In this document: piece after piece, positions 52,213 to 61,742 of the stretch
How the letters are laid out: each line of letters begins with the position of its first letter
How positions within the stretch are numbered: position 1 is the stretch's first letter
Program-made: the position numbers and the translations under genes
From: JAEMQF01 sp963791595
Lineage (GTDB): Bacteria > Pseudomonadota > Gammaproteobacteria > Burkholderiales > Burkholderiaceae_C
Length of the DNA: 64,000 nucleotides
Direction of reading: 5' to 3'
Assembly: GCA_963791595.1 (NCBI GenBank)
Contig: CAWBTF010000009.1
Span: 1 to 64,000, forward strand
The notes under the pieces: model-generated
What the model was told of the DNA's origin: nothing
What the model saw: only the letters and a program-made list of their open reading frames with translations
Databases searched by the model: none

Positions 52213-53298
52213 TCACAGGCTCGCTTTCAAGGCGTCGATCAGCAGCGTGTTCTCTTCCGCAGTGCCCACCGTCAGGCGCAGGCAGTTCGCGAGCAGCGGG
52301 TGCAGGTTCGAAACGTTCTTGACCAGCACGCCGCGCTGCTTCATGCCTTCGAAACAGCGCTTCGCGTCGGCGACGCGCACCAGGATCATGTTCGCCTCGC
52401 TCGGGTAGGCCTTGACGCCGGCGATGCCCGCGAGCAGATGCTGCAGACGCGCACGCTCGTCGCGCAGCAACGCCGCCTGGCGCGCGTATTCGTCGGCGTG
52501 CTCGAGCGCGAACAGCGTCGCCTCGGCGTTCAATGCGCTGATGTTGTACGGTGGCCGGACCTTGTCGATCTGTTCGATCAACGCCGCGGCACCGGCCATG
52601 TAGCCCAGCCGCACGCCAGCGAGGCCGAACTTGCTGAGCGTGCGCATCACGAGCACGTGTTCGTGCGCGCCCATGCGCTGCATCCAGGTGCGCGACGCGA
52701 ACGGCTGGTAGGCCTCGTCGAACACGACGAGACCGCTTTGTTCACCCACGGCATCGACGATGCGGTCGATCGCCGCGTCGTCGAACAGATTCGCCGTCGG
52801 GTTGTTCGGGTAGGCGATGTAGGTGATCGCCGGACGGTGCTGCGCAATCGCGGAAAGCATCGCTCGTTCGTCGAGCTCGAAGTCGGCGGTCAGCGCAACG
52901 CTCACAAACTTGAGCCCCTGCAGCTTGGCCGACATCTCGTACATCACGAAACCGGGCAGCGGCGCGAGCACGGTGTTGCCCGGCACGTCGGCGGCCAGCG
53001 CGAGCAGGCTGATCAGTTCGTCCGAGCCATTGCCGAGCATCAGCTTCGCGCCGGGCGGCGGCTTCACGAATGCCGTCAGCGCCGAGATCACGTCGGCGAC
53101 ACATTGCGATGGATAGCGGTTGATCGCCACCCGGCCCAGGCGTTCGCCCAGCTCGTGTTGCAATGGCAGGGAGAGCCGAAACGGGTTCTCCATCGCGTCG
53201 AGCTTCACCAACCCCGCGCTGGGTTGGATGGCGTAGCCGTGCATCGACTGCACGTCTTGGCGGATGACGGACTGGATGCGTTGTGCCAGGGTCATCAT
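52213..53298 (-). CDS. hisC: Histidinol-phosphate aminotransferase
   Basis: 361 residues, class I/II fold. LDAMENPFRL, NGSDELISLLALA, YPNNPTANLF, and the PLP lysine in RTLSKFGLAGVRLGY. Seventh step in histidine synthesis. The first ATG of the pair at 53298/53295 overlaps the vapC stop, so its translation is probably coupled to the toxin gene instead of to hisD. Confidence 0.97.
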   Translation of the reverse strand: MMTLAQRIQSVIRQDVQSMHGYAIQPSAGLVKLDAMENPFRLSLPLQHELGERLGRVAINRYPSQCVADVISALTAFVKPPPGAKLMLGNGSDELISLLALAADVPGNTVLAPLPGFVMYEMSAKLQGLKFVSVALTADFELDERAMLSAIAQHRPAITYIAYPNNPTANLFDDAAIDRIVDAVGEQSGLVVFDEAYQPFASRTWMQRMGAHEHVLVMRTLSKFGLAGVRLGYMAGAAALIEQIDKVRPPYNISALNAEATLFALEHADEYARQAALLRDERARLQHLLAGIAGVKAYPSEANMILVRVADAKRCFEGMKQRGVLVKNVSNLHPLLANCLRLTVGTAEENTLLIDALKASL

Positions 53299-53744
53299 TG
53301 AACGAGCCCGATCTGCTGCGGCGTGGTGGTGAAGGGGTTGACTACCTGCACGCCGTCGATCTGCTGGCCGTGCTGCAAGTCTTCGCTGAGCAAGTGCTCG
53401 CAGCCCTGTTGCTGCGCCGAGGCGACGATCAGTGCGTCCCAATAGTTCAGGTCGAATCGGCTCTCGATAGCCCACGCCGTTTCCACCGTGGCGTGGTCGA
53501 TCGCCCAGGGTTGCCATTGCTGGTAGCGGCGCACCTCCGCGCGCGCGTCGCCGGCCGAGATGGCACTGGTGAACTTCTTGCGCGCGTTGCTGTAGAACTC
53601 GTTCAACACCTGTGTGCTGATGCGCCCACAGCGGCGCTGCCAGCAGTGCGTGACCCAGGTTTGCGCCCCGGTCCGCTTGACAGCATCTCGCGCATCGAAG
53701 CAATACAGCAGCACATTTGTGTCGACGAAGACCATGCCGCTCAC
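53295..53744 (-). CDS. vapC: VapC-like PIN-domain toxin in the his operon
   Basis: 149 residues from GTG 53744 (ATG 53735 also possible). PIN-domain acidic residues are intact: VFVDTNVLLYCFD, the Glu of VLNEFYSN, the Asp of YWDALIVASA and of LLSEDLQHG. PIN toxins are metal-dependent RNases. Its start overlaps the antitoxin stop (GTGA) and its stop overlaps hisC. Confidence 0.88.
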   Translation of the reverse strand: MSGMVFVDTNVLLYCFDARDAVKRTGAQTWVTHCWQRRCGRISTQVLNEFYSNARKKFTSAISAGDARAEVRRYQQWQPWAIDHATVETAWAIESRFDLNYWDALIVASAQQQGCEHLLSEDLQHGQQIDGVQVVNPFTTTPQQIGLVQ

Positions 53745-53974
53745 GGTGCACCTCGTGAATACATCTCTTCGCGCGTCAGGTAGCGCCCATCGCTCGTGCC
53801 CCAACTCTTGAACTCCAGCGCTTCTCGCATGGCTCGCTCGTAGGCGTCGTCGTGGCGCATTTTTTCGGCAAGCAGCTCGCCCACCAGCCGCGACAAGCTG
53901 GTGTTGCGCCGTGCAGCCTCCACGCGCGCCCAATCGGCGACTTTGTCGTCCATCGTGATGGTCACGTTCTTCAT
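53741..53974 (-). CDS. vapB: VapB-like ribbon-helix-helix antitoxin
   Basis: 77 residues. MKNVTITMDDKVADWARVEAARRNTSLSRLVGELL is a ribbon-helix-helix DNA-binding N-terminus; the C-terminal tail is charged, as expected for toxin binding. ATG 53974 follows a GGAG ribosome site. Overlaps vapC by 4 bp. Confidence 0.85.
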   Translation of the reverse strand: MKNVTITMDDKVADWARVEAARRNTSLSRLVGELLAEKMRHDDAYERAMREALEFKSWGTSDGRYLTREEMYSRGAP

Positions 53975-53984
53975 CAGAAACTCC

Positions 53985-54032
53985 ACTGAATTCGTGTTGC
54001 ACTATTTTGGTGTTTCACGAATTCAGTGTCAA
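53985..54032 (-). promoter_or_regulatory. vapBC promoter and operator
   Basis: Perfect 12-bp inverted repeat ACTGAATTCGTG (53985-53996) and CACGAATTCAGT (54016-54027), extended imperfectly inward. On the minus strand a TTGACA box (54027-54032) and CAAAAT (54004-54009) are 17 bp apart. The -35 box contains the hisD stop codon. The operator overlaps the promoter, as expected for VapB autoregulation. Confidence 0.78.
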
Positions 54033-55411
54033 TCGAAAAACTTCTGACGCATCTCGGCAGCTTTGGCGTGCGCCGCCAATCCTTCGCCGCGGGCTAGCTC
54101 TGACGCTATGGGACCAAGAATGTTTGCGCCCGCTTCGCTGATTTCAATGATGCTGCTTCGCTTCTGGAAGTCATAGACCCCAAGAGGCGAAGAAAACCGC
54201 GCCGTTCCCGACGTCGGCAGCACATGATTCGGCCCGGCGCAGTAGTCGCCCAGCGCCTCGCTGCTGAAGGCGCCGAGGAAGATGGCTCCGGCGTGCATCA
54301 GCAGCGGCTCCCAACGGTGCGGGTCGCGCGAGCTCACCTCGAGGTGCTCCGGCGCGATGCGGTTGCTGATCGCGCACGACTCTTCCATCGAGCGCGTCTG
54401 GATCAGCGCGCCGCGACCTTCCAGCGACGCTCGGATCACACCGCGACGCGGCATCTCGGGCAGCAAGCGGTCGATTTGTGCCTTCACCTGCGCGATGTAG
54501 GCCGCATCGGGGCACAGCAGGATGCTTTGTGCCAGCTCGTCGTGCTCGGCCTGGCTGAACAGGTCCATCGCCACCCAGTCGGGCGGCGTGCTGCCGTCGG
54601 CGAGCACCAGAATTTCGCTGGGGCCGGCGATCATGTCGATGCCCACCTTGCCGAAAACTCGCCGTTTCGCGCTCGCGACATAGGCGTTGCCCGGGCCGGT
54701 GATCTTGTCCACGGCACGGATCGTTTGCGTGCCGTACGCCAACGCGGCGATCGCCTGCGCACCACCGATCGTGAAGATCCGGTCGACGCCCGCCAACGCC
54801 GCCGCGGCCAACACCAGCGGATTGCGTTCGCCGCGCATCACTTCCGCCGAACCCGACCCGCTGCCACCGGTGGCCACACTGCCGTGCACCGGCGTCGGAA
54901 CGACGAGCACGATTTCGCCTACACCGGCGACGCGCGCCGGCACGGCGCTCATCAACACGCTCGACGGATAAGCGGCCTTGCCGCCCGGCACATAGATGCC
55001 CACGCGGTCCAGCGGCGTCACTTTCTGGCCGAGCAAGCTGCCGTCGGCTTCGCGGTAGCTCCAGGCGCGACCGCAGGCTTCGAGTTGACGCTCGTGATAG
55101 ATGCGAATTCGCGCGGCGGCGGTCTCGAGTGCCGAACGCTGCGCGGGCGAAATCTCGGCGAGCGCCGCGTGCATCTCGTCGCGACCGATCTCGAGCGCCG
55201 CCAGCGAATCGGCGTGCAGGCCGTCGAAACGCCGCGTGCAGTCGAGCACGGCGGCGTCGCCGCGCGCGCGCACGTCGGCAATGATCTCCGCGACGCGTTC
55301 TTCGATCGCGGCATCGGTTTGCGCCGACCAGTGCAGCACCTGCGCCAAGCGCGCCTCGAAATCCGGCGCGCTGGTCGCGAATTGGGCGATCGCCACGCTC
55401 ATGGGATTCAC
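54029..55411 (-). CDS. hisD: Histidinol dehydrogenase
   Basis: 460 residues. DRVGIYVPGGKAAYPSSVLM, AGPSEILVLADG, LFSQAEHDELAQSILL, and the His pair in APEHLEV mark this zinc enzyme, which carries out the last two steps of histidine synthesis. GTG 55411 overlaps the hisG stop; ATG 55402 is an alternative. A Ser/Gly-rich insertion (HGSVATGGSGSGSAEVMRGE) at about residue 170 is longer than usual. Confidence 0.97.
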   Translation of the reverse strand: MNPMSVAIAQFATSAPDFEARLAQVLHWSAQTDAAIEERVAEIIADVRARGDAAVLDCTRRFDGLHADSLAALEIGRDEMHAALAEISPAQRSALETAAARIRIYHERQLEACGRAWSYREADGSLLGQKVTPLDRVGIYVPGGKAAYPSSVLMSAVPARVAGVGEIVLVVPTPVHGSVATGGSGSGSAEVMRGERNPLVLAAAALAGVDRIFTIGGAQAIAALAYGTQTIRAVDKITGPGNAYVASAKRRVFGKVGIDMIAGPSEILVLADGSTPPDWVAMDLFSQAEHDELAQSILLCPDAAYIAQVKAQIDRLLPEMPRRGVIRASLEGRGALIQTRSMEESCAISNRIAPEHLEVSSRDPHRWEPLLMHAGAIFLGAFSSEALGDYCAGPNHVLPTSGTARFSSPLGVYDFQKRSSIIEISEAGANILGPIASELARGEGLAAHAKAAEMRQKFFD

Positions 55412-56043
55412 TTCACCGCGGCCGAAAACGAATCGATCAACGCGCGCAGGCTCTCCCGCTGAAGCTTGAGCGCCGCCTGGTTGACGATCAGGCGCGCCGA
55501 GATCGGCATGATCGTTTCCACTTCGACCAGGTGGTTCGCCGCCAGCGTATGGCCGCTCGACACGAGGTCGACGATAGCATCGGCCAGCCCCGTGAGCGGC
55601 GCGAGTTCCATCGAACCGTAGAGTTTGATCAGGTCGACGTGCACGCCTTTGTCGGCGAAATGGTCGCGCGCGATGCGCGTGAACTTCGTCGCGACCCGAA
55701 TCCGCGAGCCTTGCTTCACGGCGCCGGCGTAGTCGAAGTCCGCACGCGCCGCGACGCTCATGCGGCAGCGCGCGATGTTCAAGTCCAGCGGCTGGTACAG
55801 GCCATGCCCGCCGTGCTCGAGCAGCGTGTCCTTGCCGACGATTCCCAGATCGGCGCCGCCGTACTGCACGTAGGTCGGCACGTCGCTCGCTCGCACCAGC
55901 ACCAGGCGCAGGTCGGCACGGCTCGTCGCGATGATCAGCTTGCGGCTCTTCTCAGGGTCTTCGGCCACGTCGATCCCGGCGGCGCGCAGCAGCGGCAGCG
56001 TCTCGTCGAAGATTCGCCCTTTGGACAAAGCGAGCGTAATCAC
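55408..56043 (-). CDS. hisG: ATP phosphoribosyltransferase, short form
   Basis: 211 residues, the short catalytic form that needs HisZ as regulatory subunit; hisZ is not in the window. ITLALSKGRIFDETLPLL and YGGADLGIVGKDTLLEHG are diagnostic. First and committed step of histidine synthesis. GTG 56043 has an AGGAAG ribosome site. Two copies of its start lie in tandem upstream, forming minicistrons between murA and hisG. Confidence 0.97.
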   Translation of the reverse strand: MITLALSKGRIFDETLPLLRAAGIDVAEDPEKSRKLIIATSRADLRLVLVRASDVPTYVQYGGADLGIVGKDTLLEHGGHGLYQPLDLNIARCRMSVAARADFDYAGAVKQGSRIRVATKFTRIARDHFADKGVHVDLIKLYGSMELAPLTGLADAIVDLVSSGHTLAANHLVEVETIMPISARLIVNQAALKLQRESLRALIDSFSAAVK

Positions 56044-56103
56044 GATCGCGCTTCCTGGTTCCCGAGCGTGATCACGATCGCGTTCCCAGATTCACCAGAG
56101 TGA

Positions 56104-56107
<4 letters not shown>
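56040..56107 (-). other. Two minicistrons from a tandemly duplicated hisG start
   Basis: A 32-bp unit is repeated: starts at GTG 56107, GTG 56075 and GTG 56043 (hisG). The first two encode MITLVNLGTRS and MITLGNQEARS, both opening with the hisG start MITL. Each stop TGA overlaps the next GTG (GTGA), and the murA stop overlaps the first in the same way. Each unit has a purine-rich ribosome site. Confidence 0.8.
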
Positions 56108-57375
<1,268 letters not shown>

Positions 57376-57456
57376 GGTCGCTGGCGCAGGGCCCGTCCTA
57401 CCTACAAGCCCGCGCCAAGCGAGCCGGTTCGACGCCGGGCGTCCCTGCGGCGGTGT

Positions 57457-57726
57457 TCAGTGGTGGTGGGTGCCTGCCGCGTCCGGGCTTGCGGCCCATT
57501 CAGCGGGGGTCAGCGTCTTCATCGACAGAGCGTGGATTTGCTCGCGCATTCTATCGCCGAGGGCCTTGTACACCTTCTGGTGCCGCGCGACCCGGTTCGC
57601 CCCTTCGAACTGCGCCGACACGATGGTGGCGAAGAAATGCTGGCCATCGCCCTCGACTTGCAGATGCTCGCAGGCCAGGCCCTGCCTGATGAAGCGTTCG
57701 ATTTCGGCGGGAGTGGGGTCGGCCAT
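57457..57726 (-). CDS. ibaG: BolA-family protein (IbaG-like)
   Basis: 89 residues. LACEHLQVEGDGQHFFATIVSAQFEGANRVARHQKVYKALGD with the conserved His; C-terminal IHALSMKTLTP. IbaG/BolA proteins bind monothiol glutaredoxins and Fe-S clusters. Its place before murA is the classic ibaG-murA pairing. A short His-rich tail (GTHHH) may add metal binding. Confidence 0.92.
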   Translation of the reverse strand: MADPTPAEIERFIRQGLACEHLQVEGDGQHFFATIVSAQFEGANRVARHQKVYKALGDRMREQIHALSMKTLTPAEWAASPDAAGTHHH

Positions 57727-57805
57727 GGTGAAATTATGGCTCAGCGGCTCCGGCGAGCCGGGGCAGCGCATATCGAACCCCTGGCGCGCCGCGTCGGCAC
57801 GGGGC

Positions 57806-58582
57806 TCAATGGCGCAGCTTGTAGCCGCTGCGCAGCAGTTGCAGGCACAGGCCGCACACCGCGGCAAGGCTCGTCCCCACGACGCCCAAGCTCAACCATG
57901 GCGAGACATCGCTGACGCCGAAGAAGCCGTGCCGAAACCCGTCGATCATGTAGAAAAACGGGTTCAGGTGGCTCACCGTTTTCCAGAAGTCTGGCAGCGA
58001 ATGCACCGAATAGAACACGCCCGACAGAAACGTCATCGGCATCACGATGAAGTTCTGGAACGCCGCGATCTGATCAAATTTTTCAGCCCACAACCCCGCC
58101 ACCAAGCCCAGCGCGCCCATCAGCGAAGCGCCGAGCAGCGCAAAGGCGACGATCCAGAGCGCCTGCGAAAACCCCGGCGGCGCGAACCACCAGGTCACGA
58201 CGAACACGCCCGTACCCACCGCAATGCCACGCACCACCGCCGCGCCGACGTAAGCGACGAACCAGGCCCAATGGGACAGCGGAGTCACCAGCAGGAACAC
58301 CAGGTTGCCGGTGATCTTGCTCTGGATCAGCGACGAGCTCGTGTTCGCAAACGCGTTCTGCAGCACGCTCATCATCACCAGGCCGGGGATCAAGAAGCTG
58401 GTGTAGCCGACCTGGTCGAACACCTTCACATGGTCTTCGAGCACATGGCCGAAGATCAGCAGGTACAGCACCGCCGTCAACACCGGCGCGGCAATGGTCT
58501 GCACGCTGACTTTCCAGAAGCGCAGCACTTCCTTGCGGAACAGCGTTCCCGCGCCTTTGAACGAAATGCCAGTCGCATTCAT
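57806..58582 (-). CDS. ABC-2 type transporter permease
   Basis: 258 residues with six membrane helices, beginning LFRKEVLRFWKVSVQTIAAPVLTAVLYLLIFG and carrying GLVMMSVLQNAFANTSSSLIQSKITG, typical of YadH/ABC-2 exporters. It should pair with the ATPase at 59188-60126; normally such genes are adjacent, but here a 600-bp repeat region separates them. Substrate unknown. Confidence 0.9.
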   Translation of the reverse strand: MNATGISFKGAGTLFRKEVLRFWKVSVQTIAAPVLTAVLYLLIFGHVLEDHVKVFDQVGYTSFLIPGLVMMSVLQNAFANTSSSLIQSKITGNLVFLLVTPLSHWAWFVAYVGAAVVRGIAVGTGVFVVTWWFAPPGFSQALWIVAFALLGASLMGALGLVAGLWAEKFDQIAAFQNFIVMPMTFLSGVFYSVHSLPDFWKTVSHLNPFFYMIDGFRHGFFGVSDVSPWLSLGVVGTSLAAVCGLCLQLLRSGYKLRH

Positions 58583-58716
58583 TTCAGCTGCTCCACCGCG
58601 CTTCGCGCGGCCCGCGACGCATTGAACGCCGATGCGTGGTGAAGGACTGCTTTCGGCCCTTTGCTGCCGTTTGCCGCTGTGCCATGCAGCGCTCAGCCCT
58701 GTCAGCGACCGTTCCC

Positions 58717-59071
58717 CAGGGCGGTGGCGGCGCCCCCGTTCTCCGGCCCACGCTCGCGGGGCGCCACCGAGCTCCACCACGGACAGGCGCATCATCACCT
58801 ACCAAGCGCGGCACAGAGGGCCAGGACACCGCGAATGGGTCCTGCGCCCGGGGGCGCCACCACCGCCCTGCTACCACCTGTGGTGACAGGCGATGCGCAG
58901 GGGTGCACCCCTGGGGCCAGGGCAGGTGGCTCGGGGTACGGGCGCAGGACCCATTCGCGGTGTCCTGGCTCTTCGCGCGCTTGGCGGCGTTGATGGCGCC
59001 GCGCGCCGTGGGCCACATCGGGTGCCCCGCGAGCGTGGGCCGGAGAACGTACCCCGGGCCACCTGCCCTCG
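58717..59071. repeat. MITE-like modular repeat, copy 2 (opposite orientation)
   Basis: Lies in the 58583-59187 gap between the two ABC genes. Unit with CAGGGCGGYGGYGG-type ends: 58717-58737 and 58850-58870. Unit with the other ends: about 58917-58942 and 59046-59071. Inner pairs: 58737-58762 with 59024-59049 (26 bp, perfect) and 58820-58850 with 58939-58969 (31 bp, perfect). The order of modules is the reverse complement of copy 1 at 643-1000. A further hairpin (GCGCAGCGT/ACGCTGCGC) lies at 59089-59136. No gene is seen in the gap. Confidence 0.87.
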
Positions 59072-59187
59072 CGCCGAGGCTGGCATGCGCGCAGCGTCGA
59101 AAGCCCCCTTTGGGCCGAAAGCCGTCAACGCTGCGCTGAAAAATTGACGCAGTTTGACGTCCGCGCGGGCCCGCCGGGCGAAGGCGC

Positions 59188-60126
59188 TCACGCCAACGCT
59201 CCGGCCACGCTTGGGGCACCGGCCATGATTTCGAGGAACACGTCTTCCAGGTCGGCGCGGCCGATCTCCAGGTCTTCGACCTTCACGTGAGCGGCACGCA
59301 GCGCCGTCAGCGTGGCTTCGACTTCCGCCGCGTCGTGCGCGCTGATCTGCACGGTGCGCCCGGTCACCCGAGCGCGCTGGGCGATTCCCGCGGGCAGCAG
59401 GTCGTCGGACTTGAAACGCAGCATCGTGCTTGCCGTTCCCGCAAGAAGCGCGGAGGTGCGATCCAGCGCGACGACGCGTCCCTGCTTCAACATCGCGATG
59501 CGCCCGCACAACGCCTCCGCTTCTTCGAGGTAATGCGTCGTCAGCAGCACGGTGTGGCCCTCTTTGTTCAGGCGCGCGATGAATTGCCACAGCGTCTGGC
59601 GCAGCTCAACATCCACGCCCGCCGTCGGCTCGTCGAGCACGATCACGGGCGGGCGGTGCACCAGCGCTTGGGCGACGAGCACGCGGCGCTTCATGCCGCC
59701 CGAAAGCTGGCGCATGTTCGCATCGGCCTTGTCGGTCAGGCCGAGATTGGCCAGCAACTCGTCGATCCACGCGTCGTTCGCCTTCGGGTCGGTGCGCACG
59801 CCGAAGTAGCCGCCTTGAATGCGCAGCGTCTCTCGCACGCTGAAAAACGGGTCGAACACGAGCTCTTGGGGCACGACGCCGAGACTGCGCCGCGCGGCCG
59901 CATAGTCGCTGACGACGTTGTGGCCGTGCACCGTCACCGTGCCCGAGTTGGCGCGCGCCAGGCCCGCGAGCACGCTGATCAGCGTCGTCTTGCCCGCGCC
60001 GTTCGGCCCGAGCAGGCCGAAGAACTCGCCGCGTTCGATGTCGAAGCTCACATCGACCAGCGCCTGAACTTCTCGGCCGGCGCTCGGGTAGGTCTTGCTG
60101 ACGTGCTGGAAGGAGACGGCGGGCAT
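59188..60126 (-). CDS. ABC transporter ATP-binding protein
   Basis: 312 residues. Walker A GPNGAGKTTL, signature LSGGMKRRVLVAQAL, Walker B PVIVLDEPTAGVD and the switch His in LLTTHYLEEAE. YadG/CcmA-type exporter ATPase. The C-terminal 70 residues form a regulatory extension (RFKSDDLLPAGIA). Pairs with the permease downstream. ATG 60126 gives MPAVSFQHVSKTYP. Divergent from the TetR gene. Confidence 0.93.
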   Translation of the reverse strand: MPAVSFQHVSKTYPSAGREVQALVDVSFDIERGEFFGLLGPNGAGKTTLISVLAGLARANSGTVTVHGHNVVSDYAAARRSLGVVPQELVFDPFFSVRETLRIQGGYFGVRTDPKANDAWIDELLANLGLTDKADANMRQLSGGMKRRVLVAQALVHRPPVIVLDEPTAGVDVELRQTLWQFIARLNKEGHTVLLTTHYLEEAEALCGRIAMLKQGRVVALDRTSALLAGTASTMLRFKSDDLLPAGIAQRARVTGRTVQISAHDAAEVEATLTALRAAHVKVEDLEIGRADLEDVFLEIMAGAPSVAGALA

Positions 60127-60266
60127 GCGGGCGGTGATTCTAGGTGTACGCGCCCGTGGCCCGTGGGAGTCGAAGGCCATCGACCATGTGAACCCGAACC
60201 GAGGGCGAACGCCATTGGAGCGCACCGATCTTGATGCTAGATTGAGCCACCCATCGCGCATCCATC

Positions 60267-60929
60267 ATGGCCGCCCCACCCAAGAAGCCACGCCGAACGG
60301 CAGAGCGCATCCTCGAAGTGACGCTGGAGCTGTTCAACCGCTTCGGCGAGCCGAACGTATCGACAACGCTGATCTCGGCCGAGATGGGCATCAGCCCGGG
60401 CAACCTCTATTACCACTACCCGGCCAAGGATGAGCTGATCAATTCCCTGTTCGACGCCTTCGAGCGCAGCCTGCGCGAGCTGCTGCGCGCGGCGAACGAT
60501 ATTCGCAACGTCGAAGACGCGTGGCTGTTCCTGCACATGTTGTTCGAGCTGATCTGGCAATACCGCTTCCTGTATCGCGACCTGAACGACTTGCTGTCGA
60601 AGAACCGACGCCTGGAAACGCACTTTCAGGAGGTCTTGACAAACAAGAGCCAGGCCATTCAGAAGATGCTCGGCGGCCTGAGCCGCGAAGGCGCGGTGCG
60701 CATTGCACCGACCGATGTGGAACCCATCGCCACCGCGATGGTCGTCGTGCTGACGTACTGGCTGAGCTTCGAGTACGTGCGCGACCCGCGGCGCGCCCTC
60801 GAAGCCGAGTTCGCGAGCGCAGCGCTGCTGCGCGGCGCGTTCCACGTGCTGAGCCTGCTCACCCCTTATCTCGAACCCGGCGAGCGCGAACACCTGCAAG
60901 CGCTGGCCGGCCACTATGCCAAGCCCTAG
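60267..60929 (+). CDS. TetR-family transcriptional regulator
   Basis: 220 residues. N-terminal helix-turn-helix RILEVTLELFNRFGEPNVSTTLISAEMGISPGNLYYHYPAKDELI; the C-terminal helical domain contains LFELIWQYRFLYRDLNDLL. Divergent from the ABC ATPase gene across 140 bp, a usual arrangement for control of an exporter, but it is followed after 12 bp by a TPR gene, probably co-transcribed. Ligand unknown. Confidence 0.9.
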   Translation: MAAPPKKPRRTAERILEVTLELFNRFGEPNVSTTLISAEMGISPGNLYYHYPAKDELINSLFDAFERSLRELLRAANDIRNVEDAWLFLHMLFELIWQYRFLYRDLNDLLSKNRRLETHFQEVLTNKSQAIQKMLGGLSREGAVRIAPTDVEPIATAMVVVLTYWLSFEYVRDPRRALEAEFASAALLRGAFHVLSLLTPYLEPGEREHLQALAGHYAKP

Positions 60930-60941
60930 GAGACCCTTGAA

Positions 60942-61715
60942 ATGGCCAAATGGACCGCGTTCCCGCACGCCACAACCGAGTACACCTACGACGCCGCGAC
61001 GCTGAAGAAGAAATGGGCGCGCCTGCACGCCGGCGACGCCGAACCCCTGCCGAAAGACGACAAGGTGCTCGCCGCGTGGGGGCTGTTCCACGCCGGTGAA
61101 TTCCAGAAGGCGTGCGAGGCGGGCTTGAAGGCCGGCGGTGCGGGCATCACAGCGGCGAACAAGGCGCAGGCGATCTACGCGAACTACCTCGAGAAGAACG
61201 AAAAGACCAAGCTCGCGCTGTTCCTGGAAGTCGCCGAGCGCGCCGAGGCGCAGGCCGGCACCGAGCCGAAGAACGCGAATGCCTGGTACCTGATGGCATA
61301 CGCACTGGGCCGCTACAGCCAGGGCATCAGCGTGGCCAAGGCGCTCGCGCAAGGCCTGGGTGGCAAGGTCAAAGGCGCGCTCGAGACCTCGATCAAGCTC
61401 GCGCCGAAACACGCCGACGCGCACATCGCGCTCGGCGCCTTCCACGCCGAAGTGATCGACAAGGTCGGCGGCCTGCTCGGGCGCACGCAAGGCGCCAGCA
61501 AGGACACCGGCTTGGCGATGTACAAGACGGCGCTGAAGTTGACCCCGAGCTCGGCGATCGCCATGGTCGAATACGCGAACGGGCTGGTGATGCTTGAAGG
61601 GGAGAAGAAGATGAAAGAGGCGACCAAGCTCTACGAGGACGCCGCCGCGTGCGAGCCGCTGGACGCGATGGAGCGGCTCGACGTGGAGATGGCGAAGGCC
61701 GAACTCGAAGACTGA
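60942..61715 (+). CDS. TPR-like helical protein
   Basis: 257 residues, no signal peptide. Repeated helix pairs with TPR character: KVLAAWGLFHAGEFQKACEAGLKAG, NAWYLMAYALGRYSQGIS, and AMYKTALKLTPSSAIAMVEYANGLVM. A ribosome site (GGAG) precedes ATG 60942. It follows the TetR gene closely. Function not known. Confidence 0.82.
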   Translation: MAKWTAFPHATTEYTYDAATLKKKWARLHAGDAEPLPKDDKVLAAWGLFHAGEFQKACEAGLKAGGAGITAANKAQAIYANYLEKNEKTKLALFLEVAERAEAQAGTEPKNANAWYLMAYALGRYSQGISVAKALAQGLGGKVKGALETSIKLAPKHADAHIALGAFHAEVIDKVGGLLGRTQGASKDTGLAMYKTALKLTPSSAIAMVEYANGLVMLEGEKKMKEATKLYEDAAACEPLDAMERLDVEMAKAELED

Positions 61716-61742
61716 GCCGGGTGCCGCGTTCGCCGCGCCGCG

